Source: Lineus longissimus
Taxonomy: Eukaryota; Nemertea; Pilidiophora; Heteronemertea; Lineidae
Assembly (NCBI RefSeq): GCF_910592395.1
Contig: NC_088316.1
Coordinates: 6,574,001-6,638,000 of the forward strand
Direction: 5' to 3'
Length of the DNA stretch: 64,000 nt
Position 1 is the first letter of the stretch. The number at the start of each line of letters is the position of its first letter. Position numbers and translations under genes: made by a program. The notes below the pieces were generated by a model. That model searched no databases, had not been told where the DNA came from, and saw only the letters and a program-made list of their open reading frames with translations. Of this stretch, positions 10,936 to 22,064 are shown piece after piece.

Positions 10936-11497
10936 GCTGTCTCTTCATCGGTGGTCATCTCAGTGTCAAAATAATCGTCATAAGGGATTGGGTCCATTGC
11001 TTTTGAGTATGAGGTTAAAAAGCCCATGAGTGTAAAAACAAAGCATTGCCAGATGCAATGAAGATCTCTTTGTGAACATGGCTACATGTACAACTTTGAT
11101 CACTACACAATGTCCAGAGTGTTCAAACACCTTTACTTAACTGCACACTTAAACCAAATGCCTGCTGGATGTGACTCGGCCTGATTGTGTAAAGACAATG
11201 TCAGTTAGGACTACAAGGTGAAGCCTTATTACCAGTTAAATTATTTTCAATATTATGACGGCATTGTCCTACAAACCTAAGAGCAAGAATTATTGTATTA
11301 CACAATCACGGGCATGCAGTCCACACATCACTTGCTGACAAAAGAGGATTGTATTCGTTTTGAATGAGAAATTGAATAGACCGTAACAGCTAGCTGTGAG
11401 TTATGCACGCCACGTTTCCTATTTTCCCTTTTGTGGGCTCCAAATTGGTACTTAGAAAATTTCCAGGGGAAGACCAATAAACTGTGACCTTACTGTA

Positions 11498-14384
11498 TAT
11501 CACTATCATTCTGGGGTCAGTTACAAATATTGAATAAATGAAAACGGTCTTTCAGGTTCACAAAACACAAGAAATGTTGGTGCAAGGAATAAGCAAACAT
11601 GTTGACTTTTCTCTGCCAAAAACCGTAACAATGCGTGAATAAGGTTCATTGCTCGGGCAAGCTAGCATTTTGAATAAAAATCGCCTAGATACTTTATGAG
11701 TTAATGGTGATTTTATTTCCAATGGGCTTAATAGTGAGGTTTGAAAGGAACCAGTTTTGCACCCACCTTGCACTGAAGGTCGATGTACAGATATGGGCAT
11801 AATATGCCTACATATATATTCAAGACTCTGCTCTTAAACCACCATGCCAGCAAAAACTAGTAGGCCCCTAAACCTGCCCACATCATAATATTATTCATAA
11901 CCTCTTACCTTTGATAAAGACCCCCAATCTCGCATGTATGAGCTGAGTTGACCAAGGGCTATGCAATCACAATAAAATTCACTCATATTATAGCTCATAT
12001 TCGAGTTTATATTTTCAAAATTACCTGTTAAATAATGAAGAGACAGGATTAGCTGGGCCCAAATAAAACAGATACATGACCAACTAAAGATACCATTCTC
12101 TGCTGAAAACCGCATTCATATCTTATTCTATCTCTGTGATACTTAAAAAGACCTGTGGACATTTACTTTCTGGTAGGACTTTACCTCCAAATAGACAAAA
12201 CGTGGAAAGACGCGCAAGAGTTTTGAATTGGACAAAATAAGGCATTCTTTTCTGCCTTCTCATAGGCGCATTTTAATTGGCAGGGCTATATTGGTCCATT
12301 GATTAGCTGTTTCTTTTCATCACCAAAACGTGTCTCAATTCGATTTCTTACGAACGCTCTAAATTAAAAACAGTTATCTGTAGTAATGGGTGGCAAACAA
12401 TTTCGAGATCAAGACCGAGCGTGACTGCATATTTCGCACCCGATTTGGGAGTAGGTTTAACAAAATCTCTAGTGCGTGGGCAGAATGCTCAGCAGAATAA
12501 GCAGCAATGTTAATTATCGTCCTTCTTCCATCAGTGACGAGTCAGTCACTGAACACAAAAACGTTAAGACATGTCGTGAATGAAATCATATCAAATAACT
12601 GCATCAACGTCAATTGATTTAGCATTACTGCGTGCCATCCAAGTCATTTGCTTTCTAAAGGCGGCCGGCAATTCGGTGCCGCGATGCTGTCGACAACGCG
12701 TCTATCAAGTTCTTTTGCTGGGTCCTTTCGCACTTTTTTCTGCTACAAATGCCAGTACAAACTCAATTTGACGCTTCAGTTCATGCTAACCGCTCGAGGG
12801 AAAGAGAGAACGTTATTGGAAAAGGTATTTCTTGGTTTGCCTTCACGCCGAAGTTGATGTCATATCTTTCCAAACATTTACTGTGCAGCATATGTTGCAT
12901 CAATCATTGAGTGTCGAGTCGCAACGTTTTCCTGTGAATGACTTGCCCTTGGAACAGAAATATTTTAGGGTCATTGGTTCAGCCATGAACTTACAGGCGT
13001 CATAAAAACACAAATGGCTTTTACTGCATGTCGACTTCTGTTTCCGATATGCAAATTTCTTGCTAACATTGGGCAGATGGTCAATCACTTAACGTAATTA
13101 GTTATACTGGTACTACTTCACCAACTAGATAAATTAGGCTTCGTGACTCCTCTAATCAGTTATGACTTTTTTTTAACCAAAATACCCCCGCGAGAGACAA
13201 TTTGAGATCAAACATTCATTTAAAAAATGTCTACAACGGCGTGGTGTCATCAGCGCCACATTTTAATTTTGATTTTTAACACGCGGTCGAACTAACCGAC
13301 ATCGGGTGATGTCCAGAGCAATAAATAATGATGACTAAAACTACGAATGACTTTTACAGGCCCCTGAGAACCAAATTCGAACAATTCAGGTCCTCCCAAG
13401 ATTGGGCCTATCATTCCGTGAGCCTAATCCCTGAACAGATCGTCGAGCATTACAATGGGATATCAACTCTCGGACAGTGGGCGGGTTAGACCAAACGATG
13501 GACAGCGCGCGATATGACCAACACTGGTCAAACTAAATAATTATAAATTCGTTACTTTTCAGTCAATTTTAAATTTAATTCATAGAAAAATACAATCATT
13601 TGTAGGTGAAATGTCTAGTTTCCAAAAATGTCGCACCAAAATTATGTACCCTTTTTTTTCTTTCGTGACTGGACGATCGCACAACTGATTTGCTTATCTG
13701 GGGATTATAAGACAAAATCTTGAAAATTAATACCGCTCCAAATGGTGTTTTAGAGCTGTACGAATTGTTGTTATATTCAAAGGACTGTAAACGTAATGCA
13801 TGTCAAATTTTATTTGATACTTGTATGTTTTTTTGAACATAAATAAATCTGGTGTGATTAACTAAGACTTTACTACCTGGTAAATATAAACCAGCGTGTT
13901 ATCAAATTCGATCCCCTATTCAAAGCTCTCATCACTTGGAAACATAACTACATGACTTCATTGTTTCAAACATCCTCACAAACACAACATACGCTCTTCG
14001 AAGTGATCAGTATCTACGTTGAGAGTCCTTGGCCGAATAAACCAACGCTTGGTTATACACGAACTAAGTCCAAAAGCCAGTAATTAGGGGCCATATGTTG
14101 TCATATTTATTCTCCCGGAGAATTATGCACCGGTCGCAAAAACATTATCGTCAAAAGAACTCAATAAATCAAATTCGAACTGATGAGATCATTTTTCCTT
14201 TCGCAGATAATGAATATTGCACAACAAAAATCATTATTCAGGCTACCACCTGGTCCGCTTTCAAAGCCGTTAACCTAGCTACAATTGAGTCGGGTTTGAT
14301 ACAATACCGCCGTAGAGTGGTCAACGACGTCAAGAAAAGGTTACCAAACAGCATCAAAATTTGATTGATTACCCTATCATACTT
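11498..14384. other. Long stretch without recognisable gene
   Basis: Nearly 2.9 kb of AT-rich sequence. None of the short frames shows a signal peptide, domain or splice sites that agree in phase. I see no long inverted or tandem repeat. Confidence 0.45.
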
Positions 14385-14665
14385 TATTTCGTGTGGCAAC
14401 AGGTCAGAATGGTTGCAAAGTCACATTTTACTTCTCATATCAACGAATTCAGTTTACCAGTATGCAAAAGGCCAATAAACGAGAATGCCACAACGACCGT
14501 ATTGAATGCTTCTGATCGTTTTGGCAGCTCTATAGACATGATAGAGCTGCTCGAGGCACAATGCAGATCCCTAGAAGAGTTGCAAATGTCTTGTAATTGT
14601 TTCGGCGTTCAGAAATTGTGAGCAGGAAATACGCATGCAGGGTTCCGATATATTGGCAGCAGCTA
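14385..14665 (+). repeat. Dispersed repeat, copy B (partner at 2640-2925)
   Basis: It shares the ordered blocks listed for copy A, from 'CGTGTGGCAACAGGT' to 'GAAATTGTGAGCAGGAAAT'. Divergence is high, so both are old copies. Confidence 0.65.
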
Positions 14666-15239
14666 GCCTTTTACATTTTACATGGGTACGCCGTTCGTAA
14701 TTACTTGTGGTCCGGTTTAAATAGAAATCAACCAATACACAATGCCGTTGTGCAGTTATGTGTATACATTTGTTTAAACTTGGTATTCATTGTATTTTTG
14801 ATCTATCTACACAATGATAATGTTGAAATTTATATTTAGTACGTGTTTCCGCAATTCGACATTTTCAAATTTAATTACAAATTCAAAATTTCTAACGCAC
14901 GGCGTAGGCCTTTAAGCTTTTAGCTCGCTTTATAATTGACGCATAGCCTAGCCGTTTTGTTTTGCACTTTTATGGAGGATGGCCTACATGTCTGAATGAG
15001 CTAATGAATTATACACGGACTAGTCTTACATTGATTCTAAAATCTCACAATGTCTAGTGTTGATGCGAATAAATCAGTTTGAGAGAAAATGAAGTATTTC
15101 TTTTGGAAATCTTAGAGACTTTTTGATATTTTCCTTTTTATTACAGTGTATATTGTGACCGTGTATTAGCCTTGTTAGTCTGAAGTGAACTAGGGCAGAA
15201 ATCTAGAGCATACATTTTTTTTTCGTTCTTTGGTAAGCA
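14666..15239. other. No gene recognised
   Basis: AT-rich, with no supported exon or repeat. Confidence 0.4.
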
Positions 15240-15383
15240 CTTACACGCGCGCTGTGCATTGCATTGTTGGGGATTCACTTTCCCAAGTTTCAAATTCGTG
15301 ATGGGATTTTTTGCCTTGGTGAATTTTAGGCCGTATCTCTCCTCAGCATCACTGACTACGACCCTCGAAGCCAACGGGGTTGT
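15240..15383 (-). other. Candidate coding exon on the minus strand, unassigned
   Basis: On the minus strand an acceptor-like 'TTTCGCAACAG' precedes a frame reading 'LATTTTPLASRVVVSDAEE' then 'YGLKFTKAKNPITNLKLGKV' and 'CNAQRAC'. A good donor, GT GTAAGTG, lies near 15247. Composition looks protein-like, but I recognise no domain and find no partner exons. It lies just outside the dispersed element that begins near 15410. It may be an exon of a host gene or of another mobile element. Confidence 0.25.
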
Positions 15384-15474
15384 AGTTGTTGCCAACTGTT
15401 GCGAAACCCAGAAGTATTAAGGTAGCAGGAAGGGTTGGGCGTTTGTGGTTTCTGAGTCTGAGGGGGTTGGTGTC

Positions 15475-15536
15475 TGTTGACTGTGCTTTAAGAGAGACTA
15501 GGCATGGCGCCAGTCTCTCTTAAAGCACAGTCAACA
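15475..15536. repeat. Perfect 25-bp hairpin of the dispersed element
   Basis: Arms at 15475-15499 and 15512-15536 are exact complements (TGTTGACTGTGCTTTAAGAG... and its inverse) with a 12-base loop. A related hairpin is at 46411-46470 with a two-base deletion in one arm. A lone right arm recurs at about 15868-15894. Confidence 0.9.
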
Positions 15537-15772
15537 GGCATTTGGTCTCAGTATTTGGGTTTTGATTGCCATGACTGTACCCCTGTAAAAGTCAGAGGAG
15601 GAGAAGTTTGGAATGATGAAAGCATTGAAGAAGAAGAAATGTTATTATTGAGGAAAGCAAAATTTATTATGAGACTAGAAGGCAGTGTCCTGACTTGATT
15701 AGTTTGAAAATGGCGGTCTGAACACATTAAAAGGTGGAACATGGCATTTTATCGACTTTGAAGTGTTCCGCA

Positions 15773-15845
15773 GTTAAAGGGAGACTATAGGCAGCAGCTA
15801 GGTAGGCAAGATAAAGTCATACAAATTTGCCAATAGGGGTCAGTC
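15773..15845. repeat. Inverted repeat with about 16970-17045
   Basis: 'GCAGCTAGGTAGGCAAGATA' here is the inverse of 'TATCTTGCCTACCTAGCTGC' near 16999, with similar flanks including 'ATAGGGGTC'. It lies inside the 15.4-18.5 kb element. Confidence 0.7.
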
Positions 15846-16045
15846 ATATCTCTAGGCGTGGCGCCAGTCTCTCTTAAAGCACAGTCAAGAGGCATTTGGT
15901 CTTAGTATTTGGGTAAGTACAGAATCAAGGCAGCTCAGAGAGCAATGATTGAACGATGCTGTGGACAAGTCCAAGGATACTGCATCAGTCACGACCAACT
16001 TCTCATCAGAAAGCGTCACCACCAGCATATTCAATGTTCAGTTCC

Positions 16046-16200
16046 AACCTGTACCAGTCCAATGCACGCCTGTCATGGTCAGCAGTGGTCAGCTTAGCGC
16101 GATATGGAACATTCTTCCGAAACTCAAGCGAGGGAAGTCTGCTCATTAGCCTATCTCGCGCACTGCTCCTTCTTGTCAAACATCGTAGTGAAATCGTGGT
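16046..16200 (+). repeat. Internal copy of the element's end block
   Basis: It matches 18007-18150 closely ('TTAGCGCGATATGGAACATT', 'AACTCAAGCGAGGGAAGTCT', 'CTCATTAGC'). A diverged inverted match is at 46190-46265. The element therefore carries the same block twice. Confidence 0.8.
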
Positions 16201-16429
16201 ACAGTGGGGCGTCCTCGAGGATTGCAGCTGGTCGGACAGACGTGAGGTGGAATGTGGGCGGCTGCACTTCTTCGTTGATGTGCGATGGCAGATAGCACAG
16301 TTGTTGCGTTGCATGACAGCTGAAAGTGAATGTGATATCATAGAACTGAGGCGTTTGCAATGAGACTATAGGTGAAGTAGAAGCAAGGAGTGAAATGGGC
16401 CATCTTCCAGTGACTAATATACAGAGTAA

Positions 16430-17280
16430 GGGCACTGGGTGTTGTTAGATTCAGCATTGAATGTATTCCTCATACAAGCGTGAATAGTGAGAGGTGAGAG
16501 ACCCCTATTGACTACTTCTTGTAACTTTATCTTGGATATTATATCAGTATTGAACTTCTAGCCATGGAATATGAAGAAATTGAAGTTGTAGGCATGGAAT
16601 ATGAAAAATTATTCAACGGTGAAAGACATTATTCCATGAGGCTTTGCCGTGATCGCAAAGGACGCGACGCGATTGGTTCACATGCTAATGAGGTATGAAT
16701 GATAATGATAATTACCTCTATAATGCTACTTGGATAGCGACTGTGTCGTTGATTGCAACAGTGGTCTATGTCAATGTGTGCCTGTAATGTCAATGAAGAA
16801 TGATGAGGTGATGACGATAGTGCAATTATTAAATATTGGCAAGAGATCATACTACAACATAGGTCTTGTTTTTGACAGATGACTGTGCGACATTCCCATT
16901 GGGTCTTGTTAGAGTCAGCGCTGCATGTATTCCTTGTACAAGCTTGAATAGTTGTGACGGACTTTGAGGGGTGAGAGACCCCTATCGGCTACTTCGGCTA
17001 ACTTTATCTTGCCTACCTAGCTGCTAGCAATAGTGCCCCTTTATCAAGACTGAAACCCACTGTGCGGGGCTAAGAAATTACCTTTATAATCCTAGTTGGA
17101 TAACCACTGTGTAGATGATTTGAAGAGTGCTCTGTGGATGTGTGCCTGTAATGACAATGAAAGTATGATGAGGTGATGACGATAGTGGAATGACGAAATA
17201 TTGGAAAGAGATCTATTCCTAGAAGAACATATGTCCTGTTTTGACTAGGTGGCGCATTTTAGAATCAGCAGTGAGCACTG
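16430..17280 (+). repeat. Imperfect tandem duplication, units of about 350-460 bp
   Basis: Two diverged units share ordered blocks: 'TTGTTAGA.TCAGC', 'GGTGAGAGACCCCTAT', 'AACTTTATCTTG', 'TGTGTGCCTGTAATG' and 'GATGAGGTGATGACGATAGT'. A third partial unit starts near 17258. Confidence 0.7.
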
Positions 17281-18006
17281 TGTGTAACATGGTGGAGGCA
17301 GCGGAGATAATAACTGTGTCGAAAGTATTGTTATAGGGCCTTCCCTAGGCCCATGGGGTTAAATTTACAATCCACGATTGAAAAGACGTAGTTTGATCGC
17401 ATTCAACTATAAATCCATTGAACAGTTGTGTTCCTTTAGTCAACCGATGACCTTTTGTTGGGCCATGATCGGGGATTGTAAACTGTAAATGTATTATGGA
17501 CTGGGAGACGGGGGAAACACAAGTGAAATAGACCAAAACAAGTGATTTTGGGGCTTTGGTTTAGACGCATGCCCCACATGCGCCATGCGGGATTATACGG
17601 TTCATGTGAACTTGTTGACATCTACATGATCTAGTGCTGTTATTGGTCATGGTACATGGTAGGCCTAATCATCATGGCTATATGTTTCAGGAAAAGCTCG
17701 GAGTAAAATGAACTGCCGATGAATAATGATGTTGTTCATGTTTACCATGTTTACTAGTATATAGCCATAGGGTATGCACTGGCCAATGCAATTTCTGCAC
17801 GTCGTCATGGTCATGTACGTGATACCGTAACCTTGCATATTTTGTTTTTTGAATGCGCATGCTTTTTGGGCAAAATCACTTGTACCAACACTAATGAATA
17901 ATGTCTTCTTATCCCTATGACTCCATACACAGTGAGGGCATTGTCCCATTCCCATCAAATGGTAACTTATTGTACCGTATTAGGGTGGAAGTTGGGGAGC
18001 AGATAC

Positions 18007-18530
18007 CTACCGTTGCACGCCTGTCATAATCAGTAGTGATGAGCTTAGCGCGATATGGAACATTCTTCAGAAACTCAAGCGAGGGAAGTCTGCTCATTAG
18101 CATATCTCGCGCACTGCTCCTTCTTGTCAAACATCGTAGTGAAATCGTAATGGAAAACGTCTGGCTTTGCGCCAGACGTTGAGACTAATAAGTGAAGAAC
18201 TAATAGGTAAAGAACTTCTACTTGCGCGAGACTGCTCTGATAAAATTATCATTGCAGAGACTACGGTGACGTACACATATATTTTTTACAATCAAAAATG
18301 CCCTCAAAAGACGACATGGAATGATTATTTTATTGATATTTCCTACTATATACCTTCCAATTATCACTTTATACAAATAGATTGGCGTTAGGTCGCATGC
18401 TTTTCTTTCCTGGTGACACTATAAAGCAAAATAGTTGCAACCCCGTAAATGCGCTATAAGTCCAATAATAAGTGACGGTGACCCGTTATAAATGTTTCGC
18501 CAGCTTCGCTTTTTTGCCGCTACGCGGCGC
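18007..18530 (+). repeat. End block of the dispersed element (inverted copy 45780-46275)
   Basis: Ordered matches to the reverse complement of 45780-46275 include 'GACTAATAAGTGAAGAACT', 'CTCAAAAGACGA', 'GCGCTATAAGTCCA' and 'GTGACCCGTTATAAATGTTT'. It contains a short perfect hairpin, 18156-18180 (AACGTCTGGC, 5-base loop, complement). Confidence 0.8.
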
Positions 18531-20592
18531 GTTGGGCCCTTGCGTCAAGGCTGACTTCCTATTGTTTCTCGATTAGTCTCATCGAAATACACTACATGTA
18601 CATATTATACCAACTGTACGACAAACTATGATCTCAAGGCAATTGGGAATAATTAGCTTTGTCCGTAGCAAGATAAATCAAGCAGATGAATTCCAGACTT
18701 GTTAGACTGTGATGACAATTAATAGCATCCTTGGGCATAGATCTCGACACCAGTGCATCTTCTTTATACGTTCGAGATGGATTGTACTACATTCATAGTA
18801 CATTGCACTTTCCATTGTATAATTTTGCTGTTAAGTCGCAAAGTTAGCTGTTGTGCAAGAATGTTCACGCAAGCAAGATGCTTTGTGTATTTATATGATA
18901 TTAGAGCTAACATTATATCGTGACACCAGAAGGATTTGAATAACGAGTTTATGATACTTTATGGTTTGTAACATTCGTCTTTTGTTGGCCGGTACGCCAC
19001 TGCAATTGTTAGAGGGACTGAATGATGTCCCTCATAGGTGGCAATATTCAGGCTATACCACCCGACTGTCGCAGTGACTCGCATAAACAATAGCCGTTGG
19101 TAATATGTGTCGCCGGACTGCTCCACATTGACACACTGTATTGATTCCTGAAAATGATAATTGCTGATTATGACAAGTCACTTGTAAATATGAACGAGCA
19201 GATCAGTACCCATCCTGACTTATCAGGCCATTTCACCGATACATACTGAAGACTGCCGAATACTCCCGTACAGTGGCCCCAGGATTGAGTCGTTCTGTAG
19301 ACCCTGTTTGCGAGAGGATAATCAGTATCGAGCCGTGTTTCAATTCGTGTTCAGTATAACCAGGGAGGATAATGGTCTCGAATAGCTTACTGGGACCTGA
19401 ATGAACTTGAATAATAACTCTAGTTCCACCGATTTAAGACAGACCCAAAAATATACGTCCTTTTTTTAAATCTACGTAACGCAATAAAATGTTTTGTTTT
19501 GACAACAAAACGTTTAGCAACCATCAGCCCGAGGGCAGTCATTGCGTCATGTTGGATTTTGACTTTGTGTTGATTTCGTGATAATGAAGTGGTCCTAGTT
19601 CGAGGAAACCGAGGTATATTAGATCAATGAAACCAGAGTTTCTAGCTCTTTGACGCTGCGCCATAGTTCAGAAAAATAGCCTTTTTGCAGGATTTTTTTA
19701 AAAAGAATTAATAACCAAATGTAATTTTACTTTTCAGATATGGAGAGATACTGATTTACTCTTTAATTTGCAATTTTGTTTTTCAAAATCGCTCTATTCA
19801 TCTTTGAGTTGCTATATTCGGAAAATCTATATTTTCCGCCCCCTTGAAAATCACCCGCGAATTGGCTGAGACCCCTTTTCAGCAAAAACAGGCCAATTCA
19901 TTCACACAGATGGATTGAAAGTCGTCCAACTTGCCTCAGATCAGATCTCTCTACACATATGTTACAGTTACAAAACAACTGGTAAATAGATAAGTCCCAT
20001 GACTATTTCCTCAGTTATTCACTTTTTTCACAGCGACCCCTATTTTTGCCCCCCCCCCCCCGCGGCCGTCACCCTCGATTTCAACACTTGCTGCTCCTAA
20101 AGTATATCATCTGTAGTCCCAAAATTGAAATAGCATAAGCCCAGAACATATAGTGAAACAACAGTGATATCTGTGATCCATTCTGATAACTACATTCATT
20201 TCTACAGTGTCCAAAACACAAAACCGAGCATACTCGGTTTGCGGCATCAAAGAGCTGGGTTTTTTTTGGAATTCGAATGCTTGTCGTTTTCAGTGTCAGG
20301 GTTTCTTCCCTTTTTTCTGTTGCCTCTAGTGATACGCGACTATAAGAACTGGAATTCTGCCACGGGAATTAAAGCCCTAACTGAGCCATAATGGAGAGTT
20401 TGAGATCTGCAACCTAAAGCAAAACGTATATGTACAGTATACGCATAGTTTTTGCCAAATACATCATCAAATACGAGACCGATTTTTTTCCCAACATAAG
20501 TTGTACATAAGTCGAATCTTCCAGCCTGGATTAAAATGCTCTGGCTGTTGACTCATGATCACTACTGAGATAAACACGGCTTCAATAAGTAA
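18531..20592. other. No gene recognised
   Basis: About 2 kb without a supported exon. A C-tract lies at about 20050-20060. I see no tandem or inverted repeat of note until the fold-back element. Confidence 0.45.
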
Positions 20593-20601
20593 GGAAATTA
20601 T

Positions 20602-22055
20602 GGGTGTCTATAAACCGAAGATAGAAGACCCACCCAAAACTATAAAACGAAGATCCCCCCAACTATAAAAGGAAGACCCTAATGTCAACTATAAAACGAA
20701 GATCCCCCAACTATAAAAGGAAGACCCTAATGTCAACTATAAAACGAAGATCCCCCCAACTTTAAAAGGAAGACCCTAATGTCAACTATAAAACGAAGAT
20801 CCCCCCATCTATAAAAGGAAGACCCTAATGTCAACTATAAAACGAAGATCCCCCAACTATAAAAGGAAGACCCTAATGTCAACTATAAAACGAAGATCCC
20901 CCCATCTATAAAAGGAAGACCCTAATGTCAACTATAAAACGAAGATCCCCCCATCTATAAAAGGAAGACCCTGATGGTTTTCATTCTCATGTTCAGTTAC
21001 TGCACAGTTTGTTTTCATTTTCGGTCCATGCTACATTAATGATTTGAGAAAGTAAGTGTACCGGGTACTACACCAGTCGTGTCTAGCCTTAGCAGCTTAG
21101 TGGCACAGTTTACATAAGGCGGGGAGCCCCGTACCTGTTACCATGCAGCCGTGCTCCAATATGACCTAGTTTCTCACTGTACTCATCATAGCCAGCCCTC
21201 AGCTTCGTCCAGAAGCTGTTTCTATGTGCATGTGTGTGTATCGTCATAGGCTCCTATGTCACTACGCCGCACTCAGGCTAGCTTGCTTGTTGAAATACAG
21301 ATGCTCAGTCACGTGTTATGACGTGCAAGTCTGCAGTAACTGAACTTGAGGGTCTAAAACCACCAGGGTCTTCCTTTTATAGATGGGGGATCTTCGTTTT
21401 ATAGTTGACATTAGGGTCTTCCTTTTCTAGTTGGGGGGATCTTCGTTTTATAGTTGACATCAGGGTCTTCCTTTTATAGTTGGGGGATCTTCGTTTTATA
21501 GTTGACATTAGGGTCTTCCTTTTATAGATGGGGGGATCTTCGTTTTATAGTTGACATTAGGGTCTTCCTTTTATAGTTGGGGGGATCTTCGTTTTATAGT
21601 TGACATTAGGGTCTTCCTTTTATAGTTGGGGGGATCTTCGTTTTATAGTTGACATTAGGGTCTTCCTTTTATAGATGGGGGATCTTCGTTTTATAGTTGA
21701 CATTAGGGTCTTCCTTTTCTAGTTGGGGGGATCTTCGTTTTATAGTTGACATCAGGGTCTTCCTTTTATAGTTGGGGGGATCTTCGTTTTATAGTTGACA
21801 TTAGGGTCTTCCTTTTATAGATGGGGGGATCTTCGTTTTATAGTTGACATTAGGGTCTTCCTTTTCTAGTTGGGGGGATCTTCGTTTTATAGTTGACATT
21901 AGGGTCTTCCTTTTATAGTTGGGGGATCTTCGTTTTATAGTTGACATTAGGGTCTTCCTTTTATAGTTGGGGGGATCTTCGTTTTATAGTTTTGGGGGGG
22001 TCTTCCATCTTCGATCTTCGGTCTTCGGTCTTTGGTCTTCGGTTTATAGACACCC
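20602..22055. mobile_element. Fold-back element with tandem-repeat arms and a 9-bp target duplication
   Basis: The inverted ends are 'GGGTGTCTATAAACCGAAGA' (left) and its complement (right). They are bounded by a perfect 9-bp duplication GGAAATTAT at 20593-20601 and 22056-22064. The left arm (to about 20972) has 7 tandem units of about 49-50 bases. The right arm (from about 21362) has about 13 units in inverse orientation. Each unit is two half-units, AACTATAAAACGAAGATC... and AACTATAAAAGGAAGACC.... The central part is also partly palindromic ('TTCAGTTACTGCA' and its inverse). A 9-bp duplication with long inverted arms is usual for Mutator-type elements, but no transposase is present, so the class is inferred. 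Confidence 0.92.
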
Positions 22056-22064
22056 GGAAATTAT

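Larger units (their letters stand above)
8458..10997 (-). pseudogene. pogo-like transposase (CENP-B-type HTH plus DDE), broken
   Basis: The likely start is ATG at 10995-10997 (MDPIPYDDYF...), then an acidic Asp-rich tract made by an expanded GAT/GGT repeat. Next come a psq-like helix ('TVLNVAQYAQKLRLSVTSLRRW') interrupted by a frameshift near 10680, and a CENP-B-type HTH ending 'FRATVGWLNHFMNFKRITFR'. The DDE part follows: 'YNMNET' (the first catalytic Asp is Asn here), 'MLLDQFRPHMAEDF' with the second Asp, and 'CTS-stop-SQPFDL' where the family has CTSxxQPLD. After the nested insertion the frame resumes with two stops, then 'ITFAEVLVIFSQAWEDVP' and an acidic tail ending at the TAA at 8458-8460. 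Stops and frameshifts occur near 9900-10140. It is certainly a pseudogene of this family. Confidence 0.9.
8043..11495 (-). mobile_element. pogo/Tigger-type DNA transposon, decayed, with nested insertion
   Basis: The ends are inverted repeats. The left end starts 'CAGGAAGGTCACAGTTTATT' and the right end, read inward, starts 'CAGTAAGGTCACAGTTTATT', both continuing into 'GGTCTTCC'. Each end is flanked by TA (8041-8042 and 11496-11497), the target of Tc1/mariner-pogo elements. It carries one transposase reading right to left. Removing the nested fold-back element (8780-9678) leaves about 2.55 kb, a normal size for the family. Many stops and frameshifts show it is inactive as an autonomous element. 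Confidence 0.9.
15410..18530 (+). mobile_element. Unclassified dispersed element, long copy
   Basis: Both ends recur, inverted and in the same relative order, at 45780-46541. The start is 'CAGAAGTATTAAGGTAGCAG' followed by the hairpin at 15475-15536. The end block at about 18007-18530 finishes 'TTTGCCGCTACGCG'. The short copy lacks most of the middle, which here holds internal duplications. No transposase, RT or terminal inverted repeats are visible, and no target duplication was found at either copy. The borders are estimates from where the two copies stop matching. Confidence 0.6.

Noticed and set aside
12580-12857. Short frames near 12.6-12.9 kb as exons
   Set aside because: No domain, no signal peptide and no consistent acceptor/donor pair.
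16006-16363. Several overlapping frames of 94-135 codons on both strands
   Set aside because: They lie in a repeated block whose second copy (18007-18150) does not keep the frames open; non-coding repeat.
20620-22050. Regular ~50-bp repeats suggestive of a CRISPR array
   Set aside because: No unique spacers; the units are contiguous, occur in inverted arms and lie inside an element with a 9-bp target duplication in a eukaryotic genome.
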